A DNA stretch of 64,000 nucleotides from Crithidia sp. LVH-60A (lineage: Eukaryota > Euglenozoa > Kinetoplastea > Trypanosomatida > Trypanosomatidae). Positions 49,122 through 58,685 of this stretch are shown here, piece after piece (the stretch's first letter is position 1; the number at the start of each line of letters is the position of its first letter). The translations under genes were made by a program, and so were the position numbers. Below the pieces are notes generated by a model. That model made no database searches. It was not told where the DNA came from and saw only the letters and a program-made list of their open reading frames with translations. The stretch is taken from positions 620,001 through 684,000 of the forward strand of contig CP119640.1 of assembly GCA_030078075.1 (NCBI GenBank). The letters run 5' to 3'.

Positions 49122-49484
49122 AAATAAGTGAAGAGATAGGAATAGAAGTGGTGTATTGTTTAATTGTGTTTCCGCTGAGTGCGATTTAGCAGAGAACGAG
49201 CGAACAAAGGAGCGGAAGTAGAGGAGAGGTACTTGGGAGGGAAGGAGCGTTGTTTGCGAAGCAGGAACGTGAGGTGGTGGTTTGAGGGACATCGTCACAC
49301 ACGCTAACACATAGAGCCAAATCGTTTTTTCATGACAGGGACTACGCGCACAACCGTCAGCTCTCCGTTTCTTTCAGCTTTTATCGTCCGCGCGATTGCG
49401 GTGCGGTACATCGAAGAATCACTCAAATACACGAACGGCGGCAGCACTATGCTACATCGACTCAGCATCCCCATCGTGCCTTTA
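49122..49484. other. Intergenic spacer, AAA+ gene / Ala-rich gene
   Basis: About 0.36 kb, containing the AAA+ acceptor region and a short 3' UTR of the Ala-rich coiled-coil gene. Nothing further seen. Confidence 0.5.
49175..49229 (-). promoter_or_regulatory. Candidate trans-splice acceptor of the AAA+ gene
   Basis: Minus-strand pyrimidine-rich stretch (complement of about 49189-49229) followed by AG at 49176-49175, giving a 53-base 5' UTR. It lies inside the longer frame that starts at 49310, so it decides for the ATG at 49121. Confidence 0.45.
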
Positions 49485-50405
49485 TTAGGACGTCACTGGC
49501 GTCCCCTCGCCACGCAGCGCCTCCAGGGCGTACTGCGCCACCATTGCCTCCTCCTGCAACAGCTGGCTGCGCTGCGCCTGCCGCGTCGCCGCCGCCGTCA
49601 ACACCGCCAGCTGCGCCTCCAGCTGCAGCCGTGTGGCCTGCAGCTCCCGCATCACTTGCAGGAGAGGAAGAGGGATGATGCCGCCTTTGCGCGCTGCTTC
49701 GCTCTGCCCAGCTGCGTCACCATCCGCAGCCACCGGCGACGGCGAGGACGCGGCGGTCGGTGAGCGGAAGGACGGCGTCGCGGCACCGGTGACTGCCGCA
49801 GGCCCCTTCGGAGAGACGATCGGCGATGCCATCGGAGTGGCTGCCGCCGCTGCTGCCGCTGAGAAGAGCGCGTGCATAGCAGCCGACACCTTGCTGCGCT
49901 GCGCCGCTGGCACCTGTCGGACCGCCGCCTCCACCGTCTCCGCCTCGCCACCAGCAGCAGCAGTACCCGCCGCAGTTGCTGCCGCCGCAGCCGCCGTCGC
50001 GTTCGTGTTGCTGGCACGTTGCCCTTGCTTCGATGACGACCGCTGCTCCGCTCCGCTGCCACCTCGTGCGCTCGCACCACTGCCGATGCGCTGCGACGGC
50101 GGGCGGGACTTGTCGCGGTACTGCGGCGGTAGTTGATCCACGTCGAGTGCGCACAGCGCGGCGGCCGTGTGCGTGAGCTGCTCGATGCTCTGCTTGGCCC
50201 CATCTATATCGGCGGTGTACTGCTGCAGAAGCTGCTTGACTTGCTGAATTGCAGCTTCGGCTTCTTCGGCGCGCTTCGACCAGACCCGTTGCCGCTCGGA
50301 GCGGGGACTGAGGAGGCCAGAGGCGCTAGCAGCAGCCTCTGCGGCGGCAGCTGCTGCCGCCGCGTCGTCGTTGCCGCCCTTCTTCGACACCGATTTCTTG
50401 GACAT
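49485..50405 (-). CDS. Ala-rich coiled-coil protein, unknown function
   Basis: Encodes 306 residues from the ATG at 50405; an upstream extension from 50495 is probably 5' UTR. The start MSKKSVSKKGGNDD is basic and is followed by an Ala run. A coiled coil covers about 50-105 (RQRVWSKRAEEAEAAIQQVK, 'QLLQQYTADIDGAKQSIEQL'). A low-complexity Ala/Ser/Gly middle (about 120-240) contains a helix-prone patch 'VEAAVRQVPAAQRSKVSAAM'. The last 65 residues form a second coiled coil ('LLQVMRELQATRLQLEAQLA', QLLQEEAMVAQYALEALRGE). Homologues may exist across trypanosomatids, but I cannot name a family. Ala codons are varied rather than a single triplet, which argues for selection on protein composition. 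Confidence 0.7.
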   Translation of the reverse strand: MSKKSVSKKGGNDDAAAAAAAAEAAASASGLLSPRSERQRVWSKRAEEAEAAIQQVKQLLQQYTADIDGAKQSIEQLTHTAAALCALDVDQLPPQYRDKSRPPSQRIGSGASARGGSGAEQRSSSKQGQRASNTNATAAAAAATAAGTAAAGGEAETVEAAVRQVPAAQRSKVSAAMHALFSAAAAAAATPMASPIVSPKGPAAVTGAATPSFRSPTAASSPSPVAADGDAAGQSEAARKGGIIPLPLLQVMRELQATRLQLEAQLAVLTAAATRQAQRSQLLQEEAMVAQYALEALRGEGTPVTS

Positions 50406-51629
50406 GGTACTCGGTCTTGTGCCGTGATTGAGAGGGGCAGAGACACCAATAGAGGCGGAGAAGAGAAAGAGAGAGAGAGGAATAGATGGTCTCAATGAAG
50501 ATAAAGAGTGCAGCGAGCTGTGAAGCTACTCAGCCACTCAGCCGCTGTCAAGAAGTCTAGGAGAAGAGAAAAACTTGTTTCTCTGGTAGAGCATAAAATA
50601 AGGCACAACGTACTTGCTCTCATAAGTCTGCCTGTTGTTCGAGTTGCAGGTACTGTTTTTTTTTTAATTTGATACATCTTACTGGTTGTTGCAGGAGTCC
50701 TAGAGCGCTTGTTGATATATTTTTCCCCACAGGATGTACCCGGCAGCAAAGGGGATGTGGTGAAAAAAAAATAGGAGAGGAGGACGGCTTTGTCCGCGGT
50801 GTGACATCCCCTTCATCACTAGATTCCCCTTCTTCCCCAGTGCCTGTTGCTCGTTCTCCATCCGGTCACACATATATAAGAGCAAAGGAGAGGGCCAAGT
50901 ACACCAGATAGAGAAGAGGCACACGAGTACTATGCCCCAAATAACAAGCCCGCGCGCGAGCAAGTACATCGATACTCGCTCATGGCGCCGCGCTGTCATC
51001 ACGTGCGAGGCAGAAAAAAAGGAGTTGAATAATATGGATCACAAATTAGAGACCGGGGAAAAAAAAAGGGAGAGAGATAGTCGCAGCACGCACTTAAAGC
51101 ACTATGACGCAGGGGAAGGCCCAGAACAAAGCAAAACACGGAATTAAGGGGAAGAAGACACGTAGACTTGGCGTAACAGAGGGAGGGAGAGAAAGAGAGA
51201 GAACAGAAAATGCTTTTTTTTTCTGGAGTCACTATAGAGAATGACGAAACACCGGCTGACAAAAAACAGAAGCAAAGAAAGAGAGAGAGAAAGCACTTTG
51301 CCCTTCAAATTACAAAGAAAAATAAAGGAAATACATTCAGAGACTTTCGGTACGCGCGTGAGGGCAACGATAAGGGGAACACGCACAAGTAAAAAAAGAA
51401 AAGTGGTTTGCCAATAAAGACGAGTTGAAGCCGAAACACGAAAAAAAAACGCGAAGAAAGAGCTTCATACGAAGCCCACCGAGACAAGAAGAAGGGAAAA
51501 AAAAAACGCACACCATTGCGGAATTGTCACGTACACGCCACTGCCCCTTGTCTTCCGAGCAAAGTGCACGTCGCAATCGCCAGCCCGCCCTGAAAAAGAA
51601 AGGAAGGATAGATGTGAATGAAAGTTGCT
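50406..51629. other. Intergenic spacer, Ala-rich gene / first SEC14 gene
   Basis: About 1.2 kb. GAGAAAGAGAGAGAG at 50460-50480 is a candidate pyrimidine tract for the Ala-rich gene. The rest is purine-rich 3' UTR of the SEC14-like gene. No gene or RNA seen. Confidence 0.5.
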
Positions 51630-52385
51630 CTATGCACTCTCGGAAGCAGGAGGCAGTGCATCGAGGTGCTCCACCAGGACGTCTGGCCGGTTGCCCTCAC
51701 ACAGCTCCGGCAGCTGATCCATCGCAACGTACTTGTCGAAGTCCTTCACCTTGGCGCCGATGTTGTGAATCTTACCCGACGTCGTGGAGACGATGCTCAT
51801 CTTCATCATGGGCAGCATCAGACGAATGAGAAACGGCGGGTGAAAAAAGAGGACTCTGTTCATACGCTCTGGGTAGTAGTCCTGCATCACCTGCATCGCC
51901 TCCTTGCGGTGCCGCTTCGCGTCCGGCTCCTTGTCCTCGCGCTTCTCCTTCTCCTTCGCCATGTGGCCCCAGGTGAGAATCCACGTGATGCGGTCGTAGC
52001 CCTTCCGCTCCGTCTCCTCCAGCAGGAAGGTCATGAACTTCTTGCGCGACTCCATCGACAATCCATCAGAGTCGATCACGGAGAAGACAAGGATTGGGCA
52101 CCCCTCCTTGCAGCGGCCACCACAGGCGACGTGCAGGTGCTCCAGTACGTCTCGCACATCCTCCGCGGTGATCGCGTAGGGCTTCGTCTCCTTGCGCCAC
52201 GCGATGGCCTTCTTCAGCATCTCGGCCGACTTGGCTACATCGGCCTTGCGAGCACGGGTGAAGCGGAGATAAGTGTTGTCGTTCAGAAAGTCGGCGTCGG
52301 CGGCGTCCAGCATGGAGGGGGAGAACTGCTTCTTGAGTTCTGCCACGCAGGCGGCTTCCTTTTCCGTAGCCTTCGCCGTAAACAT
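51630..52385 (-). CDS. SEC14/CRAL-TRIO lipid-transfer protein, copy A
   Basis: Encodes 251 residues, essentially one SEC14-like unit. The CRAL-TRIO N-terminal helices (about 8-65) have 'NDNTYLRFTRARKADVAKSA' and AIAWRKETKP; the lipid-binding domain follows (about 90-220), with GCPILVFSVIDSDGLS, WILTWGHMAKE, 'VMQDYYPERMNRVLFFHPPF' and SGKIHNIG. The DYYPERM..HPP segment is the family hallmark. These proteins exchange phosphatidylinositol, phosphatidylcholine or other hydrophobic ligands between membranes in the cytosol. The ligand cannot be told from the sequence. A Lys/Glu-rich insert (EKEKREDKEPDAKRHRKEA) precedes the helix before DYYPERM. A paralogue lies 1.1 kb upstream in the same direction, sharing KEAACVA, DYYPERM and the C-terminal QLPELC/QVPKVC region. 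Confidence 0.9.
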   Translation of the reverse strand: MFTAKATEKEAACVAELKKQFSPSMLDAADADFLNDNTYLRFTRARKADVAKSAEMLKKAIAWRKETKPYAITAEDVRDVLEHLHVACGGRCKEGCPILVFSVIDSDGLSMESRKKFMTFLLEETERKGYDRITWILTWGHMAKEKEKREDKEPDAKRHRKEAMQVMQDYYPERMNRVLFFHPPFLIRLMLPMMKMSIVSTTSGKIHNIGAKVKDFDKYVAMDQLPELCEGNRPDVLVEHLDALPPASESA

Positions 52386-53513
52386 CGTTTCGCTGCCGCA
52401 CGGTCTTGGGTTTCAGTGATAGAAGCCTTTGCGACGATGGAGGAGAGGGGAAACAAGTAGAAAAGTGGTTAAAAACACCTCTATAATAACAGAAAAAGAT
52501 TAGCACAGTTGGAGTAGTTAAGTGTTGAAATCCAGTTTGTATAGCTCTGTTTGAATTTTGGTTCTCTTTGTTGAACTTGTACAGCCTGCTGGTGTATAAG
52601 AAGTCGTAGTCGGGTTTCCGGAAATGGCACGTAACGCGGCTATTACGCAGCCGTGGCAATAGTGGAAGCTGAGGCGAGTTTTTGTTGTATTGACGCTCCG
52701 GAGTACTCACAAAGTCGGTAATGGGAGAAGTGTAATAGTGGCGGGGGCTCTAAGAGGCAGAAAAAGAAGAGGAGGTGAAAAGAGAAAGAGAGAGCGAAGT
52801 GGTAGTGAGAGCGCAAGTGGCAGCAGCCACAGTTTGCCAACTTAAACCGGCTGTCGGAGCTTTCTATTTTTACAACTCTGCTTCGGACACGGTCTTTCTC
52901 GCTTAGTATGCGAAAGCAAATTTTTCTCTCAGTAGATGAATCTCACCTTCTGGTTAATTAGCCATGATGAAGGACGCAATCAGAAATGGAGGGCTCCAAG
53001 TCTGGCGTGTCTCCCGCTTTAAAGAAAAAAAAAGGAAGATTGTGCGGACAGACAGAATGTGGTAAAGTAATCGAGAAAAAAGATCATGAGAGATGTGATT
53101 CGGCGAGTTACTTTCTCACTTTTCTTTTGATGACGCACACATTGAATAGTCACGGAGGTGTTGGTTGGAGAAACAAAAAAAAATGTAGAAAGAGATATAA
53201 AAAAAGGTGACACAAAGGGTTGAAAAGAGAGGGAGTTGAGAAAAAAAAAAAAGACAAGCACGTATCAGAGTAGTGATGTTTGTATCGCTTTCTCAGCCTG
53301 CACACTGAGCGGGCGACGGCAAATAGTGTGGTACAAATAAAGAGGTAACAAGCACAAACGTCCAATGGCGAGAAAAACAACAATAAACAAACAAAAACAC
53401 ACACAATAAGGAGATGTCGGCGCTTTTACAAGGAGGAGTTGCTATCCCCTTCTGTCCTATGCGGCTGTTTGGGGAAAAGGTTGCGCCGCGAATCACCTAC
53501 CCATTCTCCTCCC
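52386..53513. other. Spacer between the two SEC14-like genes
   Basis: About 1.1 kb of mixed, mostly purine-rich plus strand. It shows no obvious similarity to the spacer on the other side of copy B, so the duplication is old. No gene or RNA seen. Confidence 0.5.
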
Positions 53514-54329
53514 TCAACCGTTTGCGGCAGCTGCGACGGGCTTGTTGCCAGCGTCCGCCGTGGCCCCGCCATCCGCCGACGTCTTGGTCGCGTTCTTGCC
53601 GTCCAAGAGCGAGGGCAAATTCTCCAGTGCACTGGTGCTCGACTCCTCCAGAGTACCGCCGCACACTTTCGGCACTTGGCTGCGATCGATGTACTTCTCC
53701 AGCTCCTCAACTGTCGAGCCCGCCTTGTGCACCTTCTCCGCTGTGCGGGGGTCCATGAAGGCCTTGGCCAGCCCCAGCAGCCAGCTGACGTACCACGGTG
53801 GGCGGTACATGAGGATGAGGGCCATGCGCTCCGGGTAGTAATCCTGCAGGATCTTCATCGTCTTCTTTCGCGTCTCCTTGCTGCGCTCATCCCGCTGCTT
53901 CCCCATGGCGCCGAAGTCGATGATCCAGGTGAGGCGCTCGTAGCCCTTGCGCTGCGTCTCCTCGAGAATGTAGATGATCTGCAGCGTGCGCTCCTCCACC
54001 GTGCACTCATTCTTCATGCCGAGCACCATCGCCATGACGGGGTAGCCCTCCTTGTCGCGACCACCACACACCATCGTCACCTGCGCCATGGACTTCTGCA
54101 CGTCCTTGGCGGTAATGGCGTAGGGCCGGGCTTCCTTGCGCCACTCGATGGCCGCCTCCAGCATCTCGGACGCCTTGTCCACGTCGGCGTTGCGGGCACG
54201 AGCAAAGCGGAGATAGGTGCTGCCGGAGAGGAAGCCGGCGTCGTCGGCGTCCATCATGGAGGGCGGGAACTGCTTCATGAGAGCAGCAACACAGGCCGCC
54301 TCCTTCTCGCTCGACTTCTCGGGGCTCAT
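53514..54329 (-). CDS. SEC14/CRAL-TRIO lipid-transfer protein, copy B
   Basis: Encodes 271 residues from the ATG at 54329 (MSPEKSSEKEAACVA); a frame from 54386 adds residues that look like 5' UTR. It aligns along its length with copy A, roughly 40-50 per cent identical by eye. The N-terminal helices have 'SGSTYLRFARARNADVDKAS' and AIEWRKEARPYAIT; the CRAL-TRIO core has YERLTWIIDFGAMGKQ, 'ILQDYYPERMALILMYRPPW' and DPRTAEKVH, closer to canonical yeast Sec14 than copy A. The C-terminus adds an Ala/Thr/Asn-rich tail of about 30 residues. The pocket-lining region between the two central strands is clearly different from copy A (MVLGMKNECTVEERTLQIIY against FSVIDSDGLSMESRKKFMTF), so ligand preference probably differs. 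Confidence 0.9.
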   Translation of the reverse strand: MSPEKSSEKEAACVAALMKQFPPSMMDADDAGFLSGSTYLRFARARNADVDKASEMLEAAIEWRKEARPYAITAKDVQKSMAQVTMVCGGRDKEGYPVMAMVLGMKNECTVEERTLQIIYILEETQRKGYERLTWIIDFGAMGKQRDERSKETRKKTMKILQDYYPERMALILMYRPPWYVSWLLGLAKAFMDPRTAEKVHKAGSTVEELEKYIDRSQVPKVCGGTLEESSTSALENLPSLLDGKNATKTSADGGATADAGNKPVAAAANG

Positions 54330-55101
54330 CGCGATGAGGGCGATATCTCTCTGACAAGATGTTCGTAGAAGAGAAGAAAAAAACACAACAAGAGCTCTCT
54401 TAAAGCGGTGTGGACTCTACAAGGAGAAGAACAACAAGGGGAATAAAAGCAGAGTGACAGAACACACACGTGGGAGAGTGCCTATTCAGAGCGTGTACTT
54501 ACTTGTGTCGAAGGTGAGAAAAAAAAAACAATTAACAACGGAATAGATGAGAAAAGAGAAACGTCGGAAAAAAACAATTGAGATAGCGAAAGGATGAATA
54601 GTGTTGCGAATAGTTTCGCGTGTATAGGAGTCTGTGTGCTTGCGTGCGTGTGTATAAGGAAAAAAAAACAGGAAGAGGGAAAGAGCCGTTCGTAGTGGCT
54701 GCCACGCTGAAGGCTGAAGAGGGGTATTGTTAGATTGCACATAAGAGAGAGGGCGGAAGAGAATCGCATAGAAGTGGAAAACAACAAAAAAAGAGTACCA
54801 AAGCGATCTACATCCGTTTCCGATCGCCCATTAAGAGCGCCGTCGAGTGTGTGGAGTGCCACGTCAGCTCTCTGCGGCACATAGTAGAGAACAAGACGCG
54901 ACCATTTCATCTTTGCGTTTCCAGGAATTGCTGTTTTACTCTATACTTAGTCGCTTAGTCGCCGTTTTAAGGGGCGTGTGTCTGTGATGAACATAAACAG
55001 CGGAAGGGGAAGTAAACCGTTCAGCATGTCCGAAGTAAGAAGAGAAAAGGGAAAAGGGAATCGCAGGTGATTTTAAAGGGAGCGTACAACGCACTCCTTT
55101 G
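54330..55101. other. Intergenic spacer, SEC14 copy B / HSP33 gene
   Basis: About 0.77 kb. Contains the SEC14 copy B acceptor and A-rich patches near 54.5 and 54.66 kb, most likely HSP33 3' UTR. Nothing else seen. Confidence 0.5.
54351..54392 (-). promoter_or_regulatory. Candidate trans-splice acceptor of SEC14 copy B
   Basis: Minus-strand T/C tract (complement of 54367-54392) followed by AG at 54352-54351, about 21 bases before the ATG at 54329. This places the upstream 19 codons of the longer frame largely outside the mature mRNA. Confidence 0.45.
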
Positions 55102-56568
55102 CTAGTTTGTAGCGGCAGGACGCGCCTTCTCTAGCTCCACCCAGTCCGCCGCCGTCAGGTGGAAGTGCCGCCCGCAGAAGGAGCAGTTCACCGTACTGCT
55201 GCTCTCGCGCAGCGATGCCAAGGCACTCGCCGGCGCCGCTGTCAGCGACGTCATGATGTTCGCCTTCGAGCAGCGGCAGAAGAAGTCCAGGCCTGTGCGC
55301 ACAGCTTCTGTCGCCGCGAGCGGGATCACCACATCCTCCACACCCAAGGCACGCCGAATGGGGTCCACCACCGCAGCAACGGCAGCGGGATCTTCACTGT
55401 ACTGCCGCGCCGCCACCGCTGATGCGTGGGCGCCGTCGTGGTCGCCGGTGAGGAGGGACAAGACGTGCTGACACGTCGTGTGCTTCTCTCTGCACCGTTC
55501 CAAGAGTGGCTGCAAAGGTGACGAGACAGCAGCGGTGTCGCTGTCCAGCGGAGTGTGCAGGAGAGCCGCTGCCTCTGTCAGCACGCGATTGAGGTGACCC
55601 ACCTGCCGGTCCACCGCGTCCCCCGCAGCGAGGGGCGTGACGACAACACCGAAGCTGTGTGAGATGGCACGTCGCAGCGCCTTCTGCAGCAGCTGCGCCG
55701 TCTCTGCCTCGGCAGTTTCGACGCCACCTGCGGTTGTTGCGTGGCTGGCGGGCATCGGAGTGCCATCAACACCTAAAAGACCTTCTTTCTGCAGCACAGC
55801 TTGATCAAGCGCCGAGTGCATCCACACCGCCGGCACGCACCCGTCGGAGCGGCGGAGGTAGTTGTAGGCGTGCAGCGTGCTGTTGTGCGCGAAGAACGCC
55901 GTCCACGCTGCCAGCGGCACGCGTTGTGCCATCGTCGGCGTGAAGAGCGAGAAGGGCACACTTGCATCTGCGTGTGTCGCTGCTTCCAAAGACGTCGATG
56001 GTGGTGGCTGCAGCAGCTCTGCCAGATCAGCGTGCACGAGGGAGGAGAAGGGTGTGTGTTGGTTGTACAGAATGCGATTCACACGAAGGGGAAAGGTGGG
56101 CTGCCCTGCCTCCTCCAACTGGGCGTTGTACTCGGACCGAAGGTAGCAGCGACACTCTCCCAGGGCCAGCGCCTCCGTCAGGATGGTGGCCTCCTCACCA
56201 GTGAAGCGCGTCTCCACACGCTCCTCGCCTTCCTGCGCGGAGGCCAACAGGTTCGTGAACGTGAGTTGCGTGCCCAGCAGCTGCAAGAAGGGAACGTTGC
56301 CTTCCGTGACGCGCAGAAGGTCGTGGCGACGTATGGTTTCCGCCAGCAGATGGGCCGTGGAGCAGAAGGAGACGCGTACGAGGTGGTCCTTGCTCGGGAC
56401 GCGCAGGGTGATGTCGCGCGTGCGGAAGGAGTGGAGAGTGCTGTGCGCTGAGGATGCTGATGCAGTGGGTGCCGCAGTGGTGGGTGACTTCTCAAGCGGG
56501 GAGGCACCGCTGCTTCCACTCCCACTAGCCCCAGCCGCACAGCAGCGCAGAAACCGAGCTCCTCGCAT
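55102..56568 (-). CDS. HSP33: HSP33-like redox-regulated chaperone, probably mitochondrial
   Basis: Encodes 488 residues from the ATG at 56568; a GTG three codons upstream is ignored. The N-terminus MRGARFLRCCAAGASGSG is Arg-rich and lacks acids, like a mitochondrial targeting peptide. The body follows HSP33: an N-terminal domain ('DHLVRVSFCSTAHLLAETIR', LLGTQLTFTNLLAS, 'FTGEEATILTEALALGECRC'), a helical middle, and a C-terminal zinc switch. The switch is C-x-C (FFCRCSKAN) followed 28 residues later by C-x2-C (NCSFCGRHFHLTAADW), close to the bacterial spacing. In bacteria these Cys release zinc on oxidation and activate holdase activity. At about 290 residues bacterial HSP33 is shorter. Here extra sequence lies in low-complexity and inter-domain inserts. 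All four zinc Cys are present, so redox control is likely kept. Confidence 0.85.
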   Translation of the reverse strand: MRGARFLRCCAAGASGSGSSGASPLEKSPTTAAPTASASSAHSTLHSFRTRDITLRVPSKDHLVRVSFCSTAHLLAETIRRHDLLRVTEGNVPFLQLLGTQLTFTNLLASAQEGEERVETRFTGEEATILTEALALGECRCYLRSEYNAQLEEAGQPTFPLRVNRILYNQHTPFSSLVHADLAELLQPPPSTSLEAATHADASVPFSLFTPTMAQRVPLAAWTAFFAHNSTLHAYNYLRRSDGCVPAVWMHSALDQAVLQKEGLLGVDGTPMPASHATTAGGVETAEAETAQLLQKALRRAISHSFGVVVTPLAAGDAVDRQVGHLNRVLTEAAALLHTPLDSDTAAVSSPLQPLLERCREKHTTCQHVLSLLTGDHDGAHASAVAARQYSEDPAAVAAVVDPIRRALGVEDVVIPLAATEAVRTGLDFFCRCSKANIMTSLTAAPASALASLRESSSTVNCSFCGRHFHLTAADWVELEKARPAATN

Positions 56569-57217
56569 TAATGTCACGTATTACGTTGCTTGCGGAGGAG
56601 AGAGTGGCTATTCTGTGAGCGCAGCGGTGTGTAGGTGTGTGTGTGACCTGAGGAGAAAAGGTAGAGGACTGTGGTTGAATGTGCATGCAAGCAGGGAAGT
56701 AGGCAGCAGAGGGGAATACAGGAGAAGTGCAAAACTCGTATCGGTCTCACCTTTAAGAGAGAGAGAACAAAGAGAACTACAGTTGTTGCGGTCATTGTGG
56801 AGGCATCCCGGTAGTGGCTTACGCTGCTCTCGCGCTAAACCTTTACCACGCACTTCGACTTTGCGTCAACGCCGGACAAATACGAACACAAAGTACTGCA
56901 GTGTGCACCAAAAAGGCTTTAGACTTCGACTCGCGCTCGTCGTTTCAATAGTTGCGTGAGCACTCACGGGTGTATTGAAAAAAGTTACGAAAACAACAGA
57001 CGGCACAGGTAAAGAAAAAAAAATAAAGAACACGATCAGAAGTAGAGCGAATAGCGCAGAGAAGAAGCACATCTCAAGCATTTGAATACCCTACCACTCC
57101 ACAACAGCAACAGCAACAGCAAAAAATCGAAACACCAAATCTCAATGCATGCCTGTTAAGAGAGACACAATCACACACACACACATATACCCCGCACTCA
57201 AAAAGGAGTGCTACCAC
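56569..57217. other. Intergenic spacer, HSP33 gene / EMC4
   Basis: About 0.65 kb. GAGGAGAAAAGG at about 56650-56664 may be the splicing tract for HSP33. The remainder is the presumed EMC4 3' UTR with CA-dinucleotide runs at about 57171-57187. No gene seen. Confidence 0.5.
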
Positions 57218-57667
57218 TCAGTTGTAAAATGCCCCGGTGCTGAACTCGCCGTACGACGGCGGCGTGTTGTCCATCCAGTCCATCGAGCTGACAGGCAGCA
57301 GCTCCATCCAGTTCAGCTTCACGAGCGCCACAAGGAACGCAACCAGGCAGCAGCCAATGTACAGCCACTTGGACTGGTTCACGGCGGAGCGGATCTCGCG
57401 GTCCGCCTTGGCGTCCTCGTCGAAATCGGCGAACACCTTGCCGGCACCGAAGATGGACTGCAGCGGGTTGACGACGGCCATGCCGACAAACATGATGGAG
57501 AAGATGCTCACGTCGTTGCCGACCATCCACATCATGAAGGCCGTCATGGGCAGCTGCTTGAGGGGCTGCAGGCGGAGGTCGTTGAGGCGGCTGATGACGC
57601 GGTTGCGGGTGATCTCCTCATCGGTGAGCTGGACGGCGCCGGCGTTGGCGGTGTTGGGGGAGGCCAT
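57218..57667 (-). CDS. EMC4: ER membrane protein complex subunit 4
   Basis: Encodes 149 residues from the ATG at 57667; a frame from 57898 would add 77 Phe/Pro/Ser-rich residues typical of translated pyrimidine-rich leader. The core matches EMC4 (DUF1077): 'LRLQPLKQLPMTAFMMWMVG' then NDVSIFSIMFVGMAVVNPLQ and SIFGAGKVF, as in animal 'PLKQIPMNLFIMYMAGN'. Two membrane helices are predicted within the core and one near the C-terminus (KWLYIGCCLVAFLVALVKLN). EMC4 is part of the conserved complex that inserts multi-pass and tail-anchored proteins into the ER membrane. It is about the usual family length, lacking only some of the animal N-terminal region. Confidence 0.93.
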   Translation of the reverse strand: MASPNTANAGAVQLTDEEITRNRVISRLNDLRLQPLKQLPMTAFMMWMVGNDVSIFSIMFVGMAVVNPLQSIFGAGKVFADFDEDAKADREIRSAVNQSKWLYIGCCLVAFLVALVKLNWMELLPVSSMDWMDNTPPSYGEFSTGAFYN

Positions 57668-58304
57668 GTTTCTAGCGAGAGAGGGGTGTCGGTGTGGTAC
57701 GACTGGAGGTACAAAGAAGGGGGTAAGAAGACAAGCGGAGGTTCTTCGTTGCTGTGACGAGGTAAGAGAGAAAGAGGGGCAGAAGAATGGGTGGGTGACG
57801 GAAAAAAAAGGGAAATATAAAGAACATGTTGACGGGTACCACGCTGGAGGGTGGGTAGCGTTCGATGGTAACTGCAGTGACGCACGCTTCTCTACCACGA
57901 TACGAGAAGTTCTATAAATGCACCATGCACCTTTCTTTCCATTGCCCTGATTCAGCCGCAGCTACGCGTTGCCTGCTCGATATGCACGGGCAAAACACAG
58001 CAAACTTTACCTTTCTTTTGTATAAAGAGCAGCCTAGCTTCTCTTTTCTGCCCCACATGACAATTTTTCTTTTTTATTGGCAGAGCGCTAGAGAAACAAC
58101 CGACAAGACTCAACCAGAGGAAAAAAAAGCATATTCTACTCTTTTTTTTTGTTTCCTCCGTCGATCAGCTAACAAAGAGGGATGGGGAGTCGTCCCGTCA
58201 TCACAACTCCAAAACAAAATACACGAAGCGCACGCACAGGATGATGCAAAGAGGAAACAAACGATCAGAAAAAGCACATCCCCGTCCGGAAACACAGAGG
58301 AGGC
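57668..58304. other. Intergenic spacer, EMC4 / 126-aa gene
   Basis: About 0.64 kb. Purine-rich plus strand from 57.7 to 57.8 kb is the likely pyrimidine tract for EMC4 splicing. The T-rich and mixed rest is the 3' UTR of the 126-aa gene. No gene seen. Confidence 0.5.
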
Positions 58305-58685
58305 TTAGAAGGGGCCAATGCGGGTGTTGCCAGGGATGTCAGCGAGGTTGCTGTTCCAGCGGTACTTCTGCGGACCCACAACAAACCACCAAAAGGCGAA
58401 GCCGATGAAAGCACCGATGTAGCGCGCACCGCGGAAGTCGGACACCATGATGACGTCATCAATCGAGTTGCGGAAGCGCCAGCGGCCGTACTTCTTCACG
58501 TTGCAGAGGTTGTTGGCCCAGGAGCCGAAGCAGAGCATGCAGGCGCCGCACATGAGGCAGGAGCCGATAATGTTATAGATGCTATGAAAGTGGCGCACCG
58601 GCTGGGCAGTGCGGAGGGGGGCGGCGGCGGCCATCGAGGTGGCGGACCCCTGCCGCAGCATCGACGCGTTGAAGCGGCGCAGCAT
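58305..58685 (-). CDS. Small mitochondrial-type membrane protein, Cys-rich helix
   Basis: Encodes 126 residues. The start MLRRFNASMLRQGSATSM is basic and amphipathic, like a mitochondrial presequence, and HFHSIYN may follow the cleavage site. Two membrane helices are likely: 'IIGSCLMCGACMLCFGSWAN' with four Cys, and RYIGAFIGFAFWWFVVGPQK. A hydrophilic segment between them (KKYGRWRFRNSIDDVIMVSD) is rich in aromatic and charged residues. I do not recognise a named family. Size, presequence and helix pair resemble accessory subunits of trypanosomatid respiratory complexes or ATP synthase, which are often lineage-specific. That is inference only. It is whole, with a clear ATG, and a GAGAGAGAG tract a few bases upstream (58699-58711) that could be the splice tract. 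Confidence 0.75.
   Translation of the reverse strand: MLRRFNASMLRQGSATSMAAAAPLRTAQPVRHFHSIYNIIGSCLMCGACMLCFGSWANNLCNVKKYGRWRFRNSIDDVIMVSDFRGARYIGAFIGFAFWWFVVGPQKYRWNSNLADIPGNTRIGPF

Noticed and set aside
49122-49310. 63-residue N-terminal extension of the AAA+ protein
   Set aside because: Contains the likely splice acceptor at 49175-49176, and would bury the MGSSLS myristoylation start.
57668-57898. 77-residue N-terminal extension of EMC4
   Set aside because: Phe/Pro/Ser-rich, typical of a translated pyrimidine tract; EMC4 proteins do not carry it.
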